Positions 16,999 to 25,001 of a DNA stretch of 64,000 bases are shown one piece after another (position 1 is the stretch's first letter; every line of letters starts with the position of its first letter). This DNA is from CALAED01 sp036555725. Its GTDB lineage: Bacteria; Actinomycetota; Actinomycetes; Streptosporangiales; Streptosporangiaceae. Made by a program: the position numbers and the translations under genes. The stretch is taken from NCBI GenBank assembly GCA_036555725.1, contig DATBKU010000086.1, positions 1 through 64,000 on the forward strand, in the 5' to 3' direction. A model generated the notes under the pieces. That model saw only the letters and a list, made by a program, of their open reading frames with translations, did not search any database and was not told the origin of the DNA.

Positions 16999-17028
16999 TG
17001 CTCCCACGCGGCCGCTGACGGCGCGAGC

Positions 17029-17778
17029 CTAGTCGAAGGCCCGGGCGAGCCAGGCGTGCCAGGCGCGTTCGAGCTCCTTCTCGTCCGCGTCCGCGGCGAA
17101 GCCGTGATACTCCACGACCACGCCGTCGCGGAACCCGTGGATGACCGCGTACAGCCCGTCGTCCGTCCGTACGCCCAGATAGGTCGGCCGCCGGGCGAAC
17201 TCGACGATTCCGTCGACCGCGGGGAGCCCGTCGACCGCGAGCCGGGCGCGGTCGCCTTCGGCCACGGTGGCGGGCAGCCCGAACGCGGCGGTGAAGGCCG
17301 ACCACGCGCGCTCCTTGTCGGCCACCGGCCCGCCGGGCAGGAACAACGTGTGCGAGGCCGGGCGCCCAGGGAAGTGCGCGATGTACGCGGCCAGCTTCCG
17401 CAGGTACATGCGGTTGCCCACGGACAGCGCGTCGTACTGGTCCTCCCAGTCGTCGCCGAGGATGCCGCTGTGCACGACCCGCAGCACGGTGCTGCCGCCG
17501 CCGCGGCCCTCGATGAGGTATTCGAAGGCCATGAACGTGCCGTCCGGGTTGTCGATGCCCCGGAAGGCGAACCGCCGGCCGGGCTCCCACGCGGTCACGG
17601 TGCCGTCGTCGGCGAAGCCGCCCAGGCTCATCCGCGTTTTGCCGCCCTCGCGGGGCTCGATCTCGTTGCGGCCCATGAACCAGGAGTCGATGCCCGGGCC
17701 GGTGGCGATCGCGTCCCATACCTGCTCAGGGGTGCCGGCAAGCTCGATCTCTTCGGTGAGCTCGAATTCGTGGCCCAT
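17029..17778 (-). CDS. SRPBCC (AHSA1-like) domain protein
   Basis: A protein of 249 aa. The N-terminal 145 residues show the START-like/AHSA1 pattern (EIELAGTPEQVWDAIATGPGIDSWF), a hydrophobic-cavity fold; the C-terminal 100 residues look like a second, divergent copy. No catalytic residues can be assigned. GC returns to about 75% here, marking the right edge of the island. It is transcribed toward the island, convergent with the mutase-like gene. Confidence 0.75.
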   Translation of the reverse strand: MGHEFELTEEIELAGTPEQVWDAIATGPGIDSWFMGRNEIEPREGGKTRMSLGGFADDGTVTAWEPGRRFAFRGIDNPDGTFMAFEYLIEGRGGGSTVLRVVHSGILGDDWEDQYDALSVGNRMYLRKLAAYIAHFPGRPASHTLFLPGGPVADKERAWSAFTAAFGLPATVAEGDRARLAVDGLPAVDGIVEFARRPTYLGVRTDDGLYAVIHGFRDGVVVEYHGFAADADEKELERAWHAWLARAFD

Positions 17779-17801
17779 CCCACGGACTCTAGTGGATCGG
17801 C

Positions 17802-18806
17802 CTAGGGGCGCAGCAGGATCTTGCCGGCGGCGGGCGCGCTGCTGAGGTCGAGGGCTCGCTCGTACTCCTCCAGCGGCAGCTCGTCGGTGATGAACGGCGC
17901 CGGCGCGAGGACGCCCGAGTTGAACGCCCGTACGGCGTAGGCCCAGTCGGCCGGGGTGGAGCCGAAGACGCTGTACAGCGACAGATTGCGGGTCACGATC
18001 AACGTCGTCGGCACCGAGTCGGCCGAATCGCCCGGGATGCCGGTGATCGTCACACGACCGCCCCGCCGTACGAGGAATACGGCCGCGTACGCCGTGCCGG
18101 GAGCGCCCGCCGTCTCGACCACCCCGTCGAACCGTCCGTACAGCCGTCCGTTCTCCTCCGGCGTGCGGAACACGGTCGCCCCGGCGCGGAGCGCGGGCTC
18201 GGCACGCTCGCGACGCGGGTCGATGACGGTGAGCTCGGCCGGGGAGAACGCCGCGAGCAGCTGCAGGGTCAGCACGCCCAGCGTGCCCGCGCCGATCACC
18301 GCCAGCGACTCACCGGGCCGCGGGTCCACCTTTCGTACGCCCGCGGCCGCGATCGCCGCTGGCTCCAGCAGCGCCGCGGCGCGCAGGTCGGCGTCCGGGT
18401 CGAGGACGTGCAGCAACCGGGCGGGCAGCAGCAGGTGGTCGGCGAACGCGCCCGGGCTGGTGAAGCCGGTCTCGTCGTACCCGGCGGCGCACAGGTTCGT
18501 GGCGCCGTTGCGGCAGTTGTCGCAGGTCATGCAGGACCGGTAGCCCTCGCCCACGACCCGGGCGGCGACCAGTGCCGGGTCGGCGCCGGGGCCGACGGCG
18601 GCCACCGTGCCCGACCATTCGTGGCCCGGGATCACCGGGAAGGCGGCGAAACCCTCCGGCCGCTTGTCGGCGTACAGCTCGCGGTCGCTGCCGCAGATGC
18701 CCGCGGCGGCGACGCGGATCAGCGCCTCACCCGGGCCGGGCGCGGGCGTCTCGGTCGCCGCGACCCGACACGTGCCGGGTTTCTCCAGCACGATCGCCCG
18801 CGTCAT
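17802..18806 (-). CDS. Zinc-dependent medium-chain alcohol/sugar dehydrogenase
   Basis: A protein of 334 aa. Catalytic-zinc residues are visible as GICGSDREL (Cys near 37) and GHEW (His-Glu near 62-63); the structural-zinc lobe is SCMTCDNCRNGATNLC; the Rossmann domain contains VIGAGTLGVL. This is the tetrameric sorbitol/threonine dehydrogenase class. Its ATG overlaps the stop of the upstream dehydratase (4 bp), so both are one operon. It probably oxidises a polyol or acid-sugar hydroxyl; the exact substrate is unknown. Confidence 0.88.
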   Translation of the reverse strand: MTRAIVLEKPGTCRVAATETPAPGPGEALIRVAAAGICGSDRELYADKRPEGFAAFPVIPGHEWSGTVAAVGPGADPALVAARVVGEGYRSCMTCDNCRNGATNLCAAGYDETGFTSPGAFADHLLLPARLLHVLDPDADLRAAALLEPAAIAAAGVRKVDPRPGESLAVIGAGTLGVLTLQLLAAFSPAELTVIDPRRERAEPALRAGATVFRTPEENGRLYGRFDGVVETAGAPGTAYAAVFLVRRGGRVTITGIPGDSADSVPTTLIVTRNLSLYSVFGSTPADWAYAVRAFNSGVLAPAPFITDELPLEEYERALDLSSAPAAGKILLRP

Positions 18807-19960
18807 GGGCTGGTCCCCCTATCGCGCAGGTGCCAGTCCTCGACGAACAAATCGAACTTCGCCCGATTGCCGGGGAACTCGGCGAGGGCGTCGAGGTCGA
18901 GCTCGACACCGAGCCCGGGCGCGGTGGGCAGCGCGAAGTACCCGTCGACCACCTCGGGCAGGCCGGGAGCCACCTTCTTGATCGCCGAGTCGGCGAAGTC
19001 GTTGAAGTGCTCCTGGATCTTGAAGTTGGGCGTACAGGCCGCGACGTGCAGGTTGGCGGCCGTCAGCACCGGGCCGCCGACGTTGTGCATGGCGACCAGG
19101 ACGTAGTGTGTCTCGGCCGTCGCCGCCAGCTTGCGGGCCTCGGAGATGCCGCCGATGTTGCCGGTGTCGGGCTGGATGATGTCGACCGCCTGCAGCTCGA
19201 AGAGCTCACGGAACTCGATGCGGTCGTGGATGCGCTCGCCCGTCGCGATCGGCAGGTCGATGTGCGCGGCGACCTTGGCCAGCGCCTTGTGGTTCTCCGG
19301 CGGGACGGGCTCCTCGATCCAGCCCGGGTCGTACGGCTCCAGCAGCTTGGCCAGCTGGATCGCGGCGACGGGGGAGAACCGGCCGTGCATCTCCACGAAC
19401 AGCTCGACCTCGGGGCCGACGGCATCGCGCACCGCCTCGACCAGCGACACCGAGCGCATGGTCTCGGCGTGGTCGAGCTCGTACTGCCCGGCGCCGAACG
19501 GGTCGATCTTGAGCGCCAGGTAGCCGCTCTGGACGACGACGCTGGCCGCTTTGTGGAACGCGTCCGGGGTGCGCTCGACGGTGTACCAGCCGTTGGCGTA
19601 GGCCTTGATCCGGTCGCGGACCTTGCCGCCGAGCAGCCGCCACACGGGCTGGCCGAGCGCCTTGCCGATGATGTCCCAGCAGGCCATCTCGACGCAGGCG
19701 ATGCCCGACATCACGACCTCGCCGGCCCGCCCGTAGTCGCGGTATTTCATCCGCCGGACGAGGTCTTCGATGTCGAATGGATCGGAGCCGACGACGTGGT
19801 TGCGCTCGGCCTCCGCAAGGTAGCCGAGCAGCGCGTCCGTGTGGTTGAGCATGCGCGCCTCGCCGACGCCTGTGAGGCCCTCGTCCGTGTGGACCTGGAC
19901 GTACGTCAGGTTGCGCCAGGGGGTTCCGGCGACGTGAGTGGTGAGATTGGTGATACGCAC
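18803..19960 (-). CDS. Enolase-superfamily acid-sugar dehydratase (galactonate dehydratase-like)
   Basis: A protein of 385 aa of the mandelate racemase/muconate-lactonizing group. Expected barrel residues are visible: LFVEMHGRF (metal/acid region), WIEEPVPPEN, ATGERIHDR (metal Glu), QPDTGNIGG (Asp) and VAMHNVGGPV (catalytic His). The HGRF-type motif and the WIEEP-ENHKAL loop fit D-galactonate or related aldonate dehydratases. It leads an operon with the dehydrogenase. The operator-like motif upstream is shared with the gntR/ABC/GH127 locus, suggesting one sugar-acid pathway in two pieces. Confidence 0.85.
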   Translation of the reverse strand: MRITNLTTHVAGTPWRNLTYVQVHTDEGLTGVGEARMLNHTDALLGYLAEAERNHVVGSDPFDIEDLVRRMKYRDYGRAGEVVMSGIACVEMACWDIIGKALGQPVWRLLGGKVRDRIKAYANGWYTVERTPDAFHKAASVVVQSGYLALKIDPFGAGQYELDHAETMRSVSLVEAVRDAVGPEVELFVEMHGRFSPVAAIQLAKLLEPYDPGWIEEPVPPENHKALAKVAAHIDLPIATGERIHDRIEFRELFELQAVDIIQPDTGNIGGISEARKLAATAETHYVLVAMHNVGGPVLTAANLHVAACTPNFKIQEHFNDFADSAIKKVAPGLPEVVDGYFALPTAPGLGVELDLDALAEFPGNRAKFDLFVEDWHLRDRGTSP

Positions 19961-20027
19961 GCGGTCTCCATCGCTGCATGGGAGGGGCCCGCTCCAGCGT
20001 GCATGACCGCGGCGACGGGATCAATAG

Positions 20028-20038
20028 CTCATCTGATG
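20028..20038. promoter_or_regulatory. Candidate GntR operator, copy C
   Basis: CTCATCTGATG is the exact reverse complement of the 11-mer at 4850-4860. It lies 68 bp upstream of the dehydratase start. Confidence 0.5.
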
Positions 20039-20127
20039 GGTGGCCGCCGGAGGTCAATCTTTCATTCGGCTTGCACGCGACGACGTGGCTGTACCTGGCT
20101 TTTTGCCGGGACGCCGTGCCTGGTCAA

Positions 20128-20140
20128 CACATCAGACAAG
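20128..20140. promoter_or_regulatory. Degenerate GntR-like half site, copy D
   Basis: CACATCAGACAAG matches copy A apart from CA in place of TG and the first base. It lies about 100 bp from copy C in the same intergenic region. Confidence 0.3.
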
Positions 20141-20171
20141 TAGCCTCAGCCCCGCCGATGGCTGACCACCC

Positions 20172-20200
20172 GCTGCACCACGTCGCCGGTGTGGTGCAGC
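20172..20200 (-). terminator. Hairpin after the DUF5666-like fragment
   Basis: A 10-bp perfect stem GCTGCACCAC / GTGGTGCAGC with a 9-nt loop, 22 nt downstream of the minus-strand stop at 20223. Confidence 0.55.
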
Positions 20201-20222
20201 AGGTGGGTTTTCATCGTGCGGG

Positions 20223-20636
20223 TTACGCGCGCGGCCTGGGCAGGTCCTGCTGCAGGTCGTGGCGGAGCTTGGGCAGGTCCCTGCCGAGATCGCGCAGGCG
20301 CTCGCGCAGCTTGGCGAAGTCCGGCGCCGGATCGGCGACCCTCGCGGCGGTCCTCGTCCCATCGTTGCGCAACCCCGAGACGATGACCTTGTCCCCTGCC
20401 TTGATCGCCGACACCTGCGCGGTCTTCCCGTCTTTGCGCACTTCGGTGTCGCCGTTCGTGGTCCACGTCCACGACGTCCCGTCGGCGCTGCGCACCGTCA
20501 CGGACGCCCCGGACACCGACGTGACCTGCCCGTTCTGCCAGTCATGCGTCTTGATCGCGCCGTTGTCGTCCTTGGTGACCGTCTCCCCGTACAGCGCCTG
20601 CCCGATCTCGTCCAATCCGGCGGGCGGCCCGGGCAC
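20223..20636 (-). pseudogene. DUF5666-like protein, 5'-truncated
   Basis: About 137 visible residues. The middle (GQVTSVSGASVTVRSADGTS ... AIKAGDKVIVSGLRNDGT) is a DUF5666-type beta-barrel repeat seen in secreted actinobacterial proteins, followed by a basic helical tail. No signal peptide or lipobox precedes it and the frame stays open further upstream, into sequence that on the other strand encodes the end of a histidine kinase. I therefore read it as a gene that lost its 5' end at about 20640. The GTG at 20636 could still allow expression of a cytosolic remnant. Confidence 0.55.
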
Positions 20637-20641
20637 CCCCG

Positions 20642-20962
20642 GTGCGGCCGCCGACGGCAGCGCTGCGCGTCGCCAACACCGGGCCGGTCATCCCGGCGAA
20701 TACGGTCGGCGCGCTGTTCGAGCCGTTCCGCCGCCGGGCGCCCGACCGTACGGTCCGTACCGACGAGCCTGCCAGCGGGCACGGCCTCGGGCTGTCCATC
20801 GTCGCGGCGATCACCGCCGCGCATCGGGGCGGCTGCCTGGCGAACCCCCGGCCGGAAGGCGGACTCGACATCACCGTCACGCTGCCGGCGGCCCCGCACC
20901 GGCGGCATGCCCAAGCCCCGGCTGGTCGCAGCCCCGAAGGTGATCCTAGAATCCGACTCTAG
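20642..20962 (+). pseudogene. Histidine kinase C-terminal fragment (HATPase end)
   Basis: Visible are the last ATP-binding motifs of a sensor kinase: LRVANTGPVIP (G1-like), LFEPFRRR (F box), GHGLGLSIVAAI (G2) and GGLDITVTLP at the end. The sensor, dimerisation and N-box parts are missing. The fragment begins at the same point where the divergent DUF5666-like gene is cut, so one deletion probably removed both 5' ends. Expression as a functional kinase is not possible. Confidence 0.75.
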
Positions 20963-20965
20963 GAT
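20943..20965. promoter_or_regulatory. Inverted repeat operator before the thioesterase gene
   Basis: ATCCTAGA (20943-20950) and TCTAGGAT (20958-20965) form a perfect 8-bp inverted repeat. The inner TAGAATCCGACTCTAG resembles TAGATTCCGAGTCTTG at 63524-63539, in front of the P450 gene (13 of 16 positions). Confidence 0.55.
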
Positions 20966-20997
20966 GGCCGAGCCAGCCGACCCCAGGGAGCGGAGCC

Positions 20998-21801
20998 GTG
21001 GCGGAAGCGGTGGATCAGGATGCGTTCTTCACGGCCGCCGGGGAGGAGTTGATCCCGGCGCCGCACGCCCGCGGCCCCTGGGCGCCGAACATGATGCACG
21101 GCCGGCTGCTCGGCGGGCTCATGGCCCGGGCCATCGAGCGCGAGCACGTCGACGAAGGCCTGCACGTCGCCCGCCTCACCGTGGATCTGTTCCGACGGGC
21201 CGAAGTCGTCCCGCTGCGCGTCGCCACGAAGCGGGTCCGGGACGGCGGCCGCATCCGCGTCGTGGACGCCACTGTCATCACCCGAGGCAGCACCGCGGAC
21301 GGCGTGGTCGCCCGCGCCTCGGCCGTACTGCTGCGGCGCGGCGAACGCCCGCCCGGCGAGGTGTGGACGACACCGGGCTGGGACGCACCCGGCCCAGAGG
21401 AGCTCGGCGAACCCATGCGGGACACACCGTTCCGGCTGTGGCGGATCGGCCGCGACGGTAAGCCGAGCCGGTCGTGGTCGTCGGCGGAGTCGCGCCGCGC
21501 CTGGGTCAGCGAGGCGCACGAACTGGTCGCCGGCGAGTCGGCGTCCCCCTTCGTACGCGTCGCGCTGGCGGCCGACCTGACCAGCCCGATGGCGCTGTTC
21601 GGCACCGCCGGGCTGCGGTACATCAACGCCGACTACACGCTCACCCTCGGACGGCTCCCGCTGAGCCAGGCGATCGGCTTCGAGTCCGTGGGGCACCTGT
21701 CCGACGACGGCGTCGCGGTCGGCAGATGCACGCTGTACGACTCCGCCGGAGCCATCGGGTTCTCCGTGGTCACCGCCATCGCCAACCCACATCGGCTCTG
21801 A
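20998..21801 (+). CDS. Acyl-CoA thioesterase-like protein (double hotdog)
   Basis: A protein of 267 aa. Two hotdog halves: residues about 15-120 (APNMMHGRLLGGLMARAIE, VDLFRRAEVVPLRV) and about 160-260 (ADYTLTLGRLPLSQAIGFES, then SVVTAI). This is the TesB-like/4HBT_3 class common beside actinobacterial FadD genes. GTG start with GGGAG upstream; 16 bp before an acyl-CoA synthetase, so probably one operon. It likely hydrolyses acyl- or steroid-side-chain CoA esters. Confidence 0.8.
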   Translation: MAEAVDQDAFFTAAGEELIPAPHARGPWAPNMMHGRLLGGLMARAIEREHVDEGLHVARLTVDLFRRAEVVPLRVATKRVRDGGRIRVVDATVITRGSTADGVVARASAVLLRRGERPPGEVWTTPGWDAPGPEELGEPMRDTPFRLWRIGRDGKPSRSWSSAESRRAWVSEAHELVAGESASPFVRVALAADLTSPMALFGTAGLRYINADYTLTLGRLPLSQAIGFESVGHLSDDGVAVGRCTLYDSAGAIGFSVVTAIANPHRL

Positions 21802-21817
21802 ACGGAGGACGTTCCCC

Positions 21818-23365
21818 ATGGCGGAACTGCTGCTCCCGTACGCGGACGCGACCCCCGACGCCGCCGCGCTGACCGACGAACAGGGCGTGACCACGTGGCG
21901 GGAGTTCAACGAGCGGGTGAACCGCCTGATCGGGGCGCTACGCGGGCTCGGGCTAGCGGTCGGCGACGCGATCGCGATCCACTCGGGCAACCGCCGGGAG
22001 TGCTTCGAGCTGATGTCGGCGGCCGGCCACACCGGGCTCCGGTACGTCCTGGTCAATTGGCACTGGACCGCCGACGAGCTGCGGTACGTCCTCGACGACT
22101 CGGGGGCTCGCGTGCTGTTCTCCGAGGACGCGTTCGCCGCAACGGCGGCCACCGCGGCGGCCGGCGCGGACCTCGTCGCAAAGGTTTCCCTCGGCGGCGA
22201 GATCCCCGGATTCACGCCGTATGAGGAGTTCCTCAGCGAGGACGCGGCGGAACCCGCGGATCAGTCCATGGGGTCGGCGATGATCTACACCTCCGGCACG
22301 ACGGGCCGTCCGAAGGGGGTGCGGCGCAAGCTCTACGCGCCCGGCGCACCGGTCGCGACGATGGCGTTCATCAGCGCCACCCTCACCGAGACCCTGCTGA
22401 TTCCCGAGGGCGGCCGCACGCTGCTGGTCGGGCCGGTGTACCACTCCGCGCAGTACGCGTGGTCGTTCGTCTTCCTGTGCGCGGGGCGGCCCGTGGTCAT
22501 GCGGCAGGCCTTCGACCCGGCCGAGACCCTACGGCTCATCGACGAGCACGCCATCACCAACGTCCACCTGGTGCCGACCCAGTTCGTACGGCTGCTCCGG
22601 CTGCCGGAGGAGACCACGGCCGCCTTCGACGGGTCCAGCCTGCGGGCCGTATGGCACGGCGCGGCCCCGTGCTCACCCGAGATCAAGCGCCGGATGATCG
22701 ACTGGTGGGGCCCAGTGATCAACGAGTACTACGGCTCCACCGAGTCGGCGATCAACACCATCGTCACCTCCGGCGAGTGGCTCGAGCACCCGGGAACGGT
22801 CGGCCGGCCGCTGCCGACCAGCGAGGTGCACGTGCTGCGCATGGACGGCACCGAGGCCGAGCCGGGCGAGCACGGCACGCTGTGGTTCCGCTACACGACC
22901 GGCGACGACGTCGAATACCACGGCGACCCGGACAAGACCGCCTCCATCCACCGCCCGGACGGCCTGTTCACCACGGGTGACATCGGATATTTCGACGAGG
23001 ACGGCTACCTGTTCCTCGCCGACCGTGCGATCGACATGATCATCTCGGGCGGGGTGAACATCTACCCCGCCGAGATCGAGGGCGTCCTCGTCGCCCACCC
23101 GGCCGTACGGGACGTCGCGGTGTTCGGCATTCCGGACGAGGAGTTCGGCGAGCAGGTCAAGGCGGCCGTACAGCTCGTCGAAGGCCGGAAGCCGTCCGAC
23201 GGCCTCACGGACGAGCTGATCGCGCACTGCCGGACGACCCTTGCCGGGTACAAGGCGCCCAAGTCGATCGACTACATCGCCGAGCTGCCCCGCACCCCGA
23301 CCGGCAAGCTGTACAAGCGCCTGCTCCGCGACCCCTATTGGGCCGACCGCCGCCAGCGCATCTGA
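21818..23365 (+). CDS. Acyl-CoA synthetase (AMP-forming, FadD type)
   Basis: A protein of 515 aa. The ATP loop IYTSGTTGRPKG is at 157-168, YYGSTES is the adenine motif, TGDIGYFDEDGYLFLADR the hinge, and PRTPTGKLYKR near the C-terminus holds the catalytic lysine. It activates a carboxylic acid to its CoA thioester. A GGAGGA site precedes the ATG. Mycobacterial relatives act on long-chain or steroid-derived acids; the substrate cannot be read here. It ends in front of a 19-bp inverted repeat shared with the convergent gene. Confidence 0.9.
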   Translation: MAELLLPYADATPDAAALTDEQGVTTWREFNERVNRLIGALRGLGLAVGDAIAIHSGNRRECFELMSAAGHTGLRYVLVNWHWTADELRYVLDDSGARVLFSEDAFAATAATAAAGADLVAKVSLGGEIPGFTPYEEFLSEDAAEPADQSMGSAMIYTSGTTGRPKGVRRKLYAPGAPVATMAFISATLTETLLIPEGGRTLLVGPVYHSAQYAWSFVFLCAGRPVVMRQAFDPAETLRLIDEHAITNVHLVPTQFVRLLRLPEETTAAFDGSSLRAVWHGAAPCSPEIKRRMIDWWGPVINEYYGSTESAINTIVTSGEWLEHPGTVGRPLPTSEVHVLRMDGTEAEPGEHGTLWFRYTTGDDVEYHGDPDKTASIHRPDGLFTTGDIGYFDEDGYLFLADRAIDMIISGGVNIYPAEIEGVLVAHPAVRDVAVFGIPDEEFGEQVKAAVQLVEGRKPSDGLTDELIAHCRTTLAGYKAPKSIDYIAELPRTPTGKLYKRLLRDPYWADRRQRI

Positions 23366-23371
23366 GCAGGC

Positions 23372-23435
23372 CCTAGGGCGTGTCTCAAAGCCAGCTGTCC
23401 TGCTGCGCGACGCCGACTTTGAGACACGCCCTAGG
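23372..23435. repeat. 19-bp perfect inverted repeat between convergent genes
   Basis: CCTAGGGCGTGTCTCAAAG (23372-23390) pairs with 23417-23435, loop 26 nt. The right arm covers the TAG stop of the minus-strand oxidoreductase. It works as a bidirectional terminator by position, but its long perfect arms ending in CCTAGG also resemble a small mobile-element (MITE-like) footprint. Confidence 0.7.
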
Positions 23436-23934
23436 CGTCGTCCGCGACCTCGTCGTCGGGGGCGGTCGCGGCCTTGTCCGCGGTGAGCCGGATCACCGGG
23501 AGCTTGCGGTCGGTCTTCTCCTGGTACTTCGCGTAGCGAGGCTGCACCTCGGTGATCCGCTTCCAGGCCGCCTCCCGGCGTTCGCCGTCGAGCTGTTCGG
23601 GCGTCACCTTCACGGTGCGCCGGCCGGGCAGCTCGATCGACACCTGATCGGGATGGGCGGCGAGGTTGTGGTACCAGGCCGGGTTGTGCGCCGCCCCACC
23701 GGCGGATGCCACGATCAGCCACGCGTCGTCGCCGTCCGGGAACCACGAGACCGCGGTCTCGCGACGCTGCCCGGTGCGCTTACCGACCGTGTTGAGGAAC
23801 AGGATGTCCATCCCCATGAACGTGCCCTTCCGGCGATGCTGCCGGAACATCATCCGCTGCGCCAACCTCGTCACGACCCCCGCCGACCTGGGCGTCCGAG
23901 CTCCCCGCGTCCCTTCGGGCGTGTCGAAAGCCAT
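23431..23934 (-). CDS. Deazaflavin (F420)-dependent oxidoreductase, Ddn type
   Basis: About 167 aa from the ATG at 23934, chosen because GGGAAGGTGG lies 7 nt upstream; a longer start at 23985 is possible. The Ddn/PF04075 pattern is clear: FMGMDILFLNTVGKRTGQRR, TAVSWFPDGDDAWLIVAS, GGAAHNPAWYHNLAAHP and the late ITEVQPRYAKYQEKTDR. This split-barrel family uses reduced F420 to reduce quinones, enones or nitro compounds. Its presence implies that the organism makes F420. Convergent with the acyl-CoA synthetase. Confidence 0.88.
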   Translation of the reverse strand: MAFDTPEGTRGARTPRSAGVVTRLAQRMMFRQHRRKGTFMGMDILFLNTVGKRTGQRRETAVSWFPDGDDAWLIVASAGGAAHNPAWYHNLAAHPDQVSIELPGRRTVKVTPEQLDGERREAAWKRITEVQPRYAKYQEKTDRKLPVIRLTADKAATAPDDEVADDA

Positions 23935-24011
23935 GCGGTGCCACCTTCCCATTCGTCGTGCCGACAGTTCTTCGATCACCAGCATCGCGCATCGGTCAAC
24001 CGCACCGGGGC

Positions 24012-24893
24012 TCAGCCCGACCGGAGTTCTCGTACGACGTCGGCGAACCCTCGTACGAGCGGCGAGACCGAGCTATCAGCCCAGGCGAGCGCGACGCGCA
24101 GCGGCTCCACGTCGGTGAGCTTGACCCAGGCGAGGTCGGGCCGCGCGTAGTACAGGGCCATGCTGGACGGGGCGAAGCAGATGGCGGCGCCCTCGGCGAC
24201 CTGCTCGAGCATCTCCTCGACGTTGTCGTTGGTCGGGCCCCACCGCGGCGCGGAGCCGTCGGGCCGCGGGTTGACCGCCCACCAGTCCACCCACGCGCGC
24301 GGCGCCCGCTCGGTCCACATCAGCGGCTCGTCATTGACGTCGAGCACGGAGACCCCGTCGCGCCCGGCGAGCGGGTGCGTGACGGGGAGGCCGACGACTC
24401 GGGGCTCGGTATGCACGACCTCGGCGTGCAGCCCGGTGAGGTCGGCGGGCAGCCAGACGAAGGCGACGTCGACCCGGCCCTCGCGCAGCGCCGCGGCCTC
24501 GCCGCCCCAGTCGAACCGCTTCGGCTCGACCCGTACGCCGGGGTGGCGGCGGGCGAATTCGGCGCGGGCGCGGGTGGTGAGCTCGCCGGCGCCGCTGGCC
24601 TCGAAGCCCACGCGGAGCAGGCCGGTGGCGCCGCGCCGGTGCCGGTCGGCCGCGGCGGTGACCCGGTCGGCCTGGCGCAGCGCGCGGCGCGCCTCGGTCA
24701 CGACGTCGCGGCCGGCCGCGGTCGCCGTGACTCCCCCCGCGTGCCGGTCGAACAGCCGCACGCCGAGCTCGGACTCCAGGCTCTTGAGCGCGTACGACAG
24801 GGCGGGCTGGCTGACGTACAGCACCTCGGCGGCCCGCCGCATGTTGCCCACCTCGGCGATCGTGACCAGGTAGCGCAGCTGCCGCAACTCCAT
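24012..24893 (-). CDS. LysR family transcriptional regulator
   Basis: A protein of 293 aa. The N-terminal LysR helix-turn-helix spans residues 1-60 (MELRQLRYLVTIAEVGNMRRAAE, then LYVSQPALSYALKSLE); the effector domain covers 90-290. The ATG at 24893 is chosen as the canonical LysR start; a much longer open frame reaching to 26306 is an antisense shadow of two plus-strand dehydrogenases. It is divergent from an SDR gene and separated from it by a clear LysR-type palindrome. Confidence 0.9.
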   Translation of the reverse strand: MELRQLRYLVTIAEVGNMRRAAEVLYVSQPALSYALKSLESELGVRLFDRHAGGVTATAAGRDVVTEARRALRQADRVTAAADRHRRGATGLLRVGFEASGAGELTTRARAEFARRHPGVRVEPKRFDWGGEAAALREGRVDVAFVWLPADLTGLHAEVVHTEPRVVGLPVTHPLAGRDGVSVLDVNDEPLMWTERAPRAWVDWWAVNPRPDGSAPRWGPTNDNVEEMLEQVAEGAAICFAPSSMALYYARPDLAWVKLTDVEPLRVALAWADSSVSPLVRGFADVVRELRSG

Positions 24894-24900
24894 ACAGGAA

Positions 24901-24919
24901 TGATAAACGCGCTTTATCA
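24901..24919. promoter_or_regulatory. LysR box between the LysR and SDR genes
   Basis: TGATAAACGCGCTTTATCA has perfect 7-bp arms TGATAAA / TTTATCA around 5 nt and fits the T-N11-A rule. It begins 8 bp upstream of the LysR start and is about 82 bp from the divergent SDR start. Confidence 0.65.
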
Positions 24920-25001
24920 AGCGTGTGATCTTCTGTCTTGGACGGCCCGTATTACCCCCTGGCATAACAGGAGGCGGCAACCTCAATAAAGGAGACATGA
25001 G

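Noticed and set aside
10326..17028. Attachment sites, integrase or transposase at the island borders
   Set aside because: I found no direct repeats, tRNA gene or recombinase there, so acquisition by mobile element is not shown; only composition and the split sugar locus suggest it.
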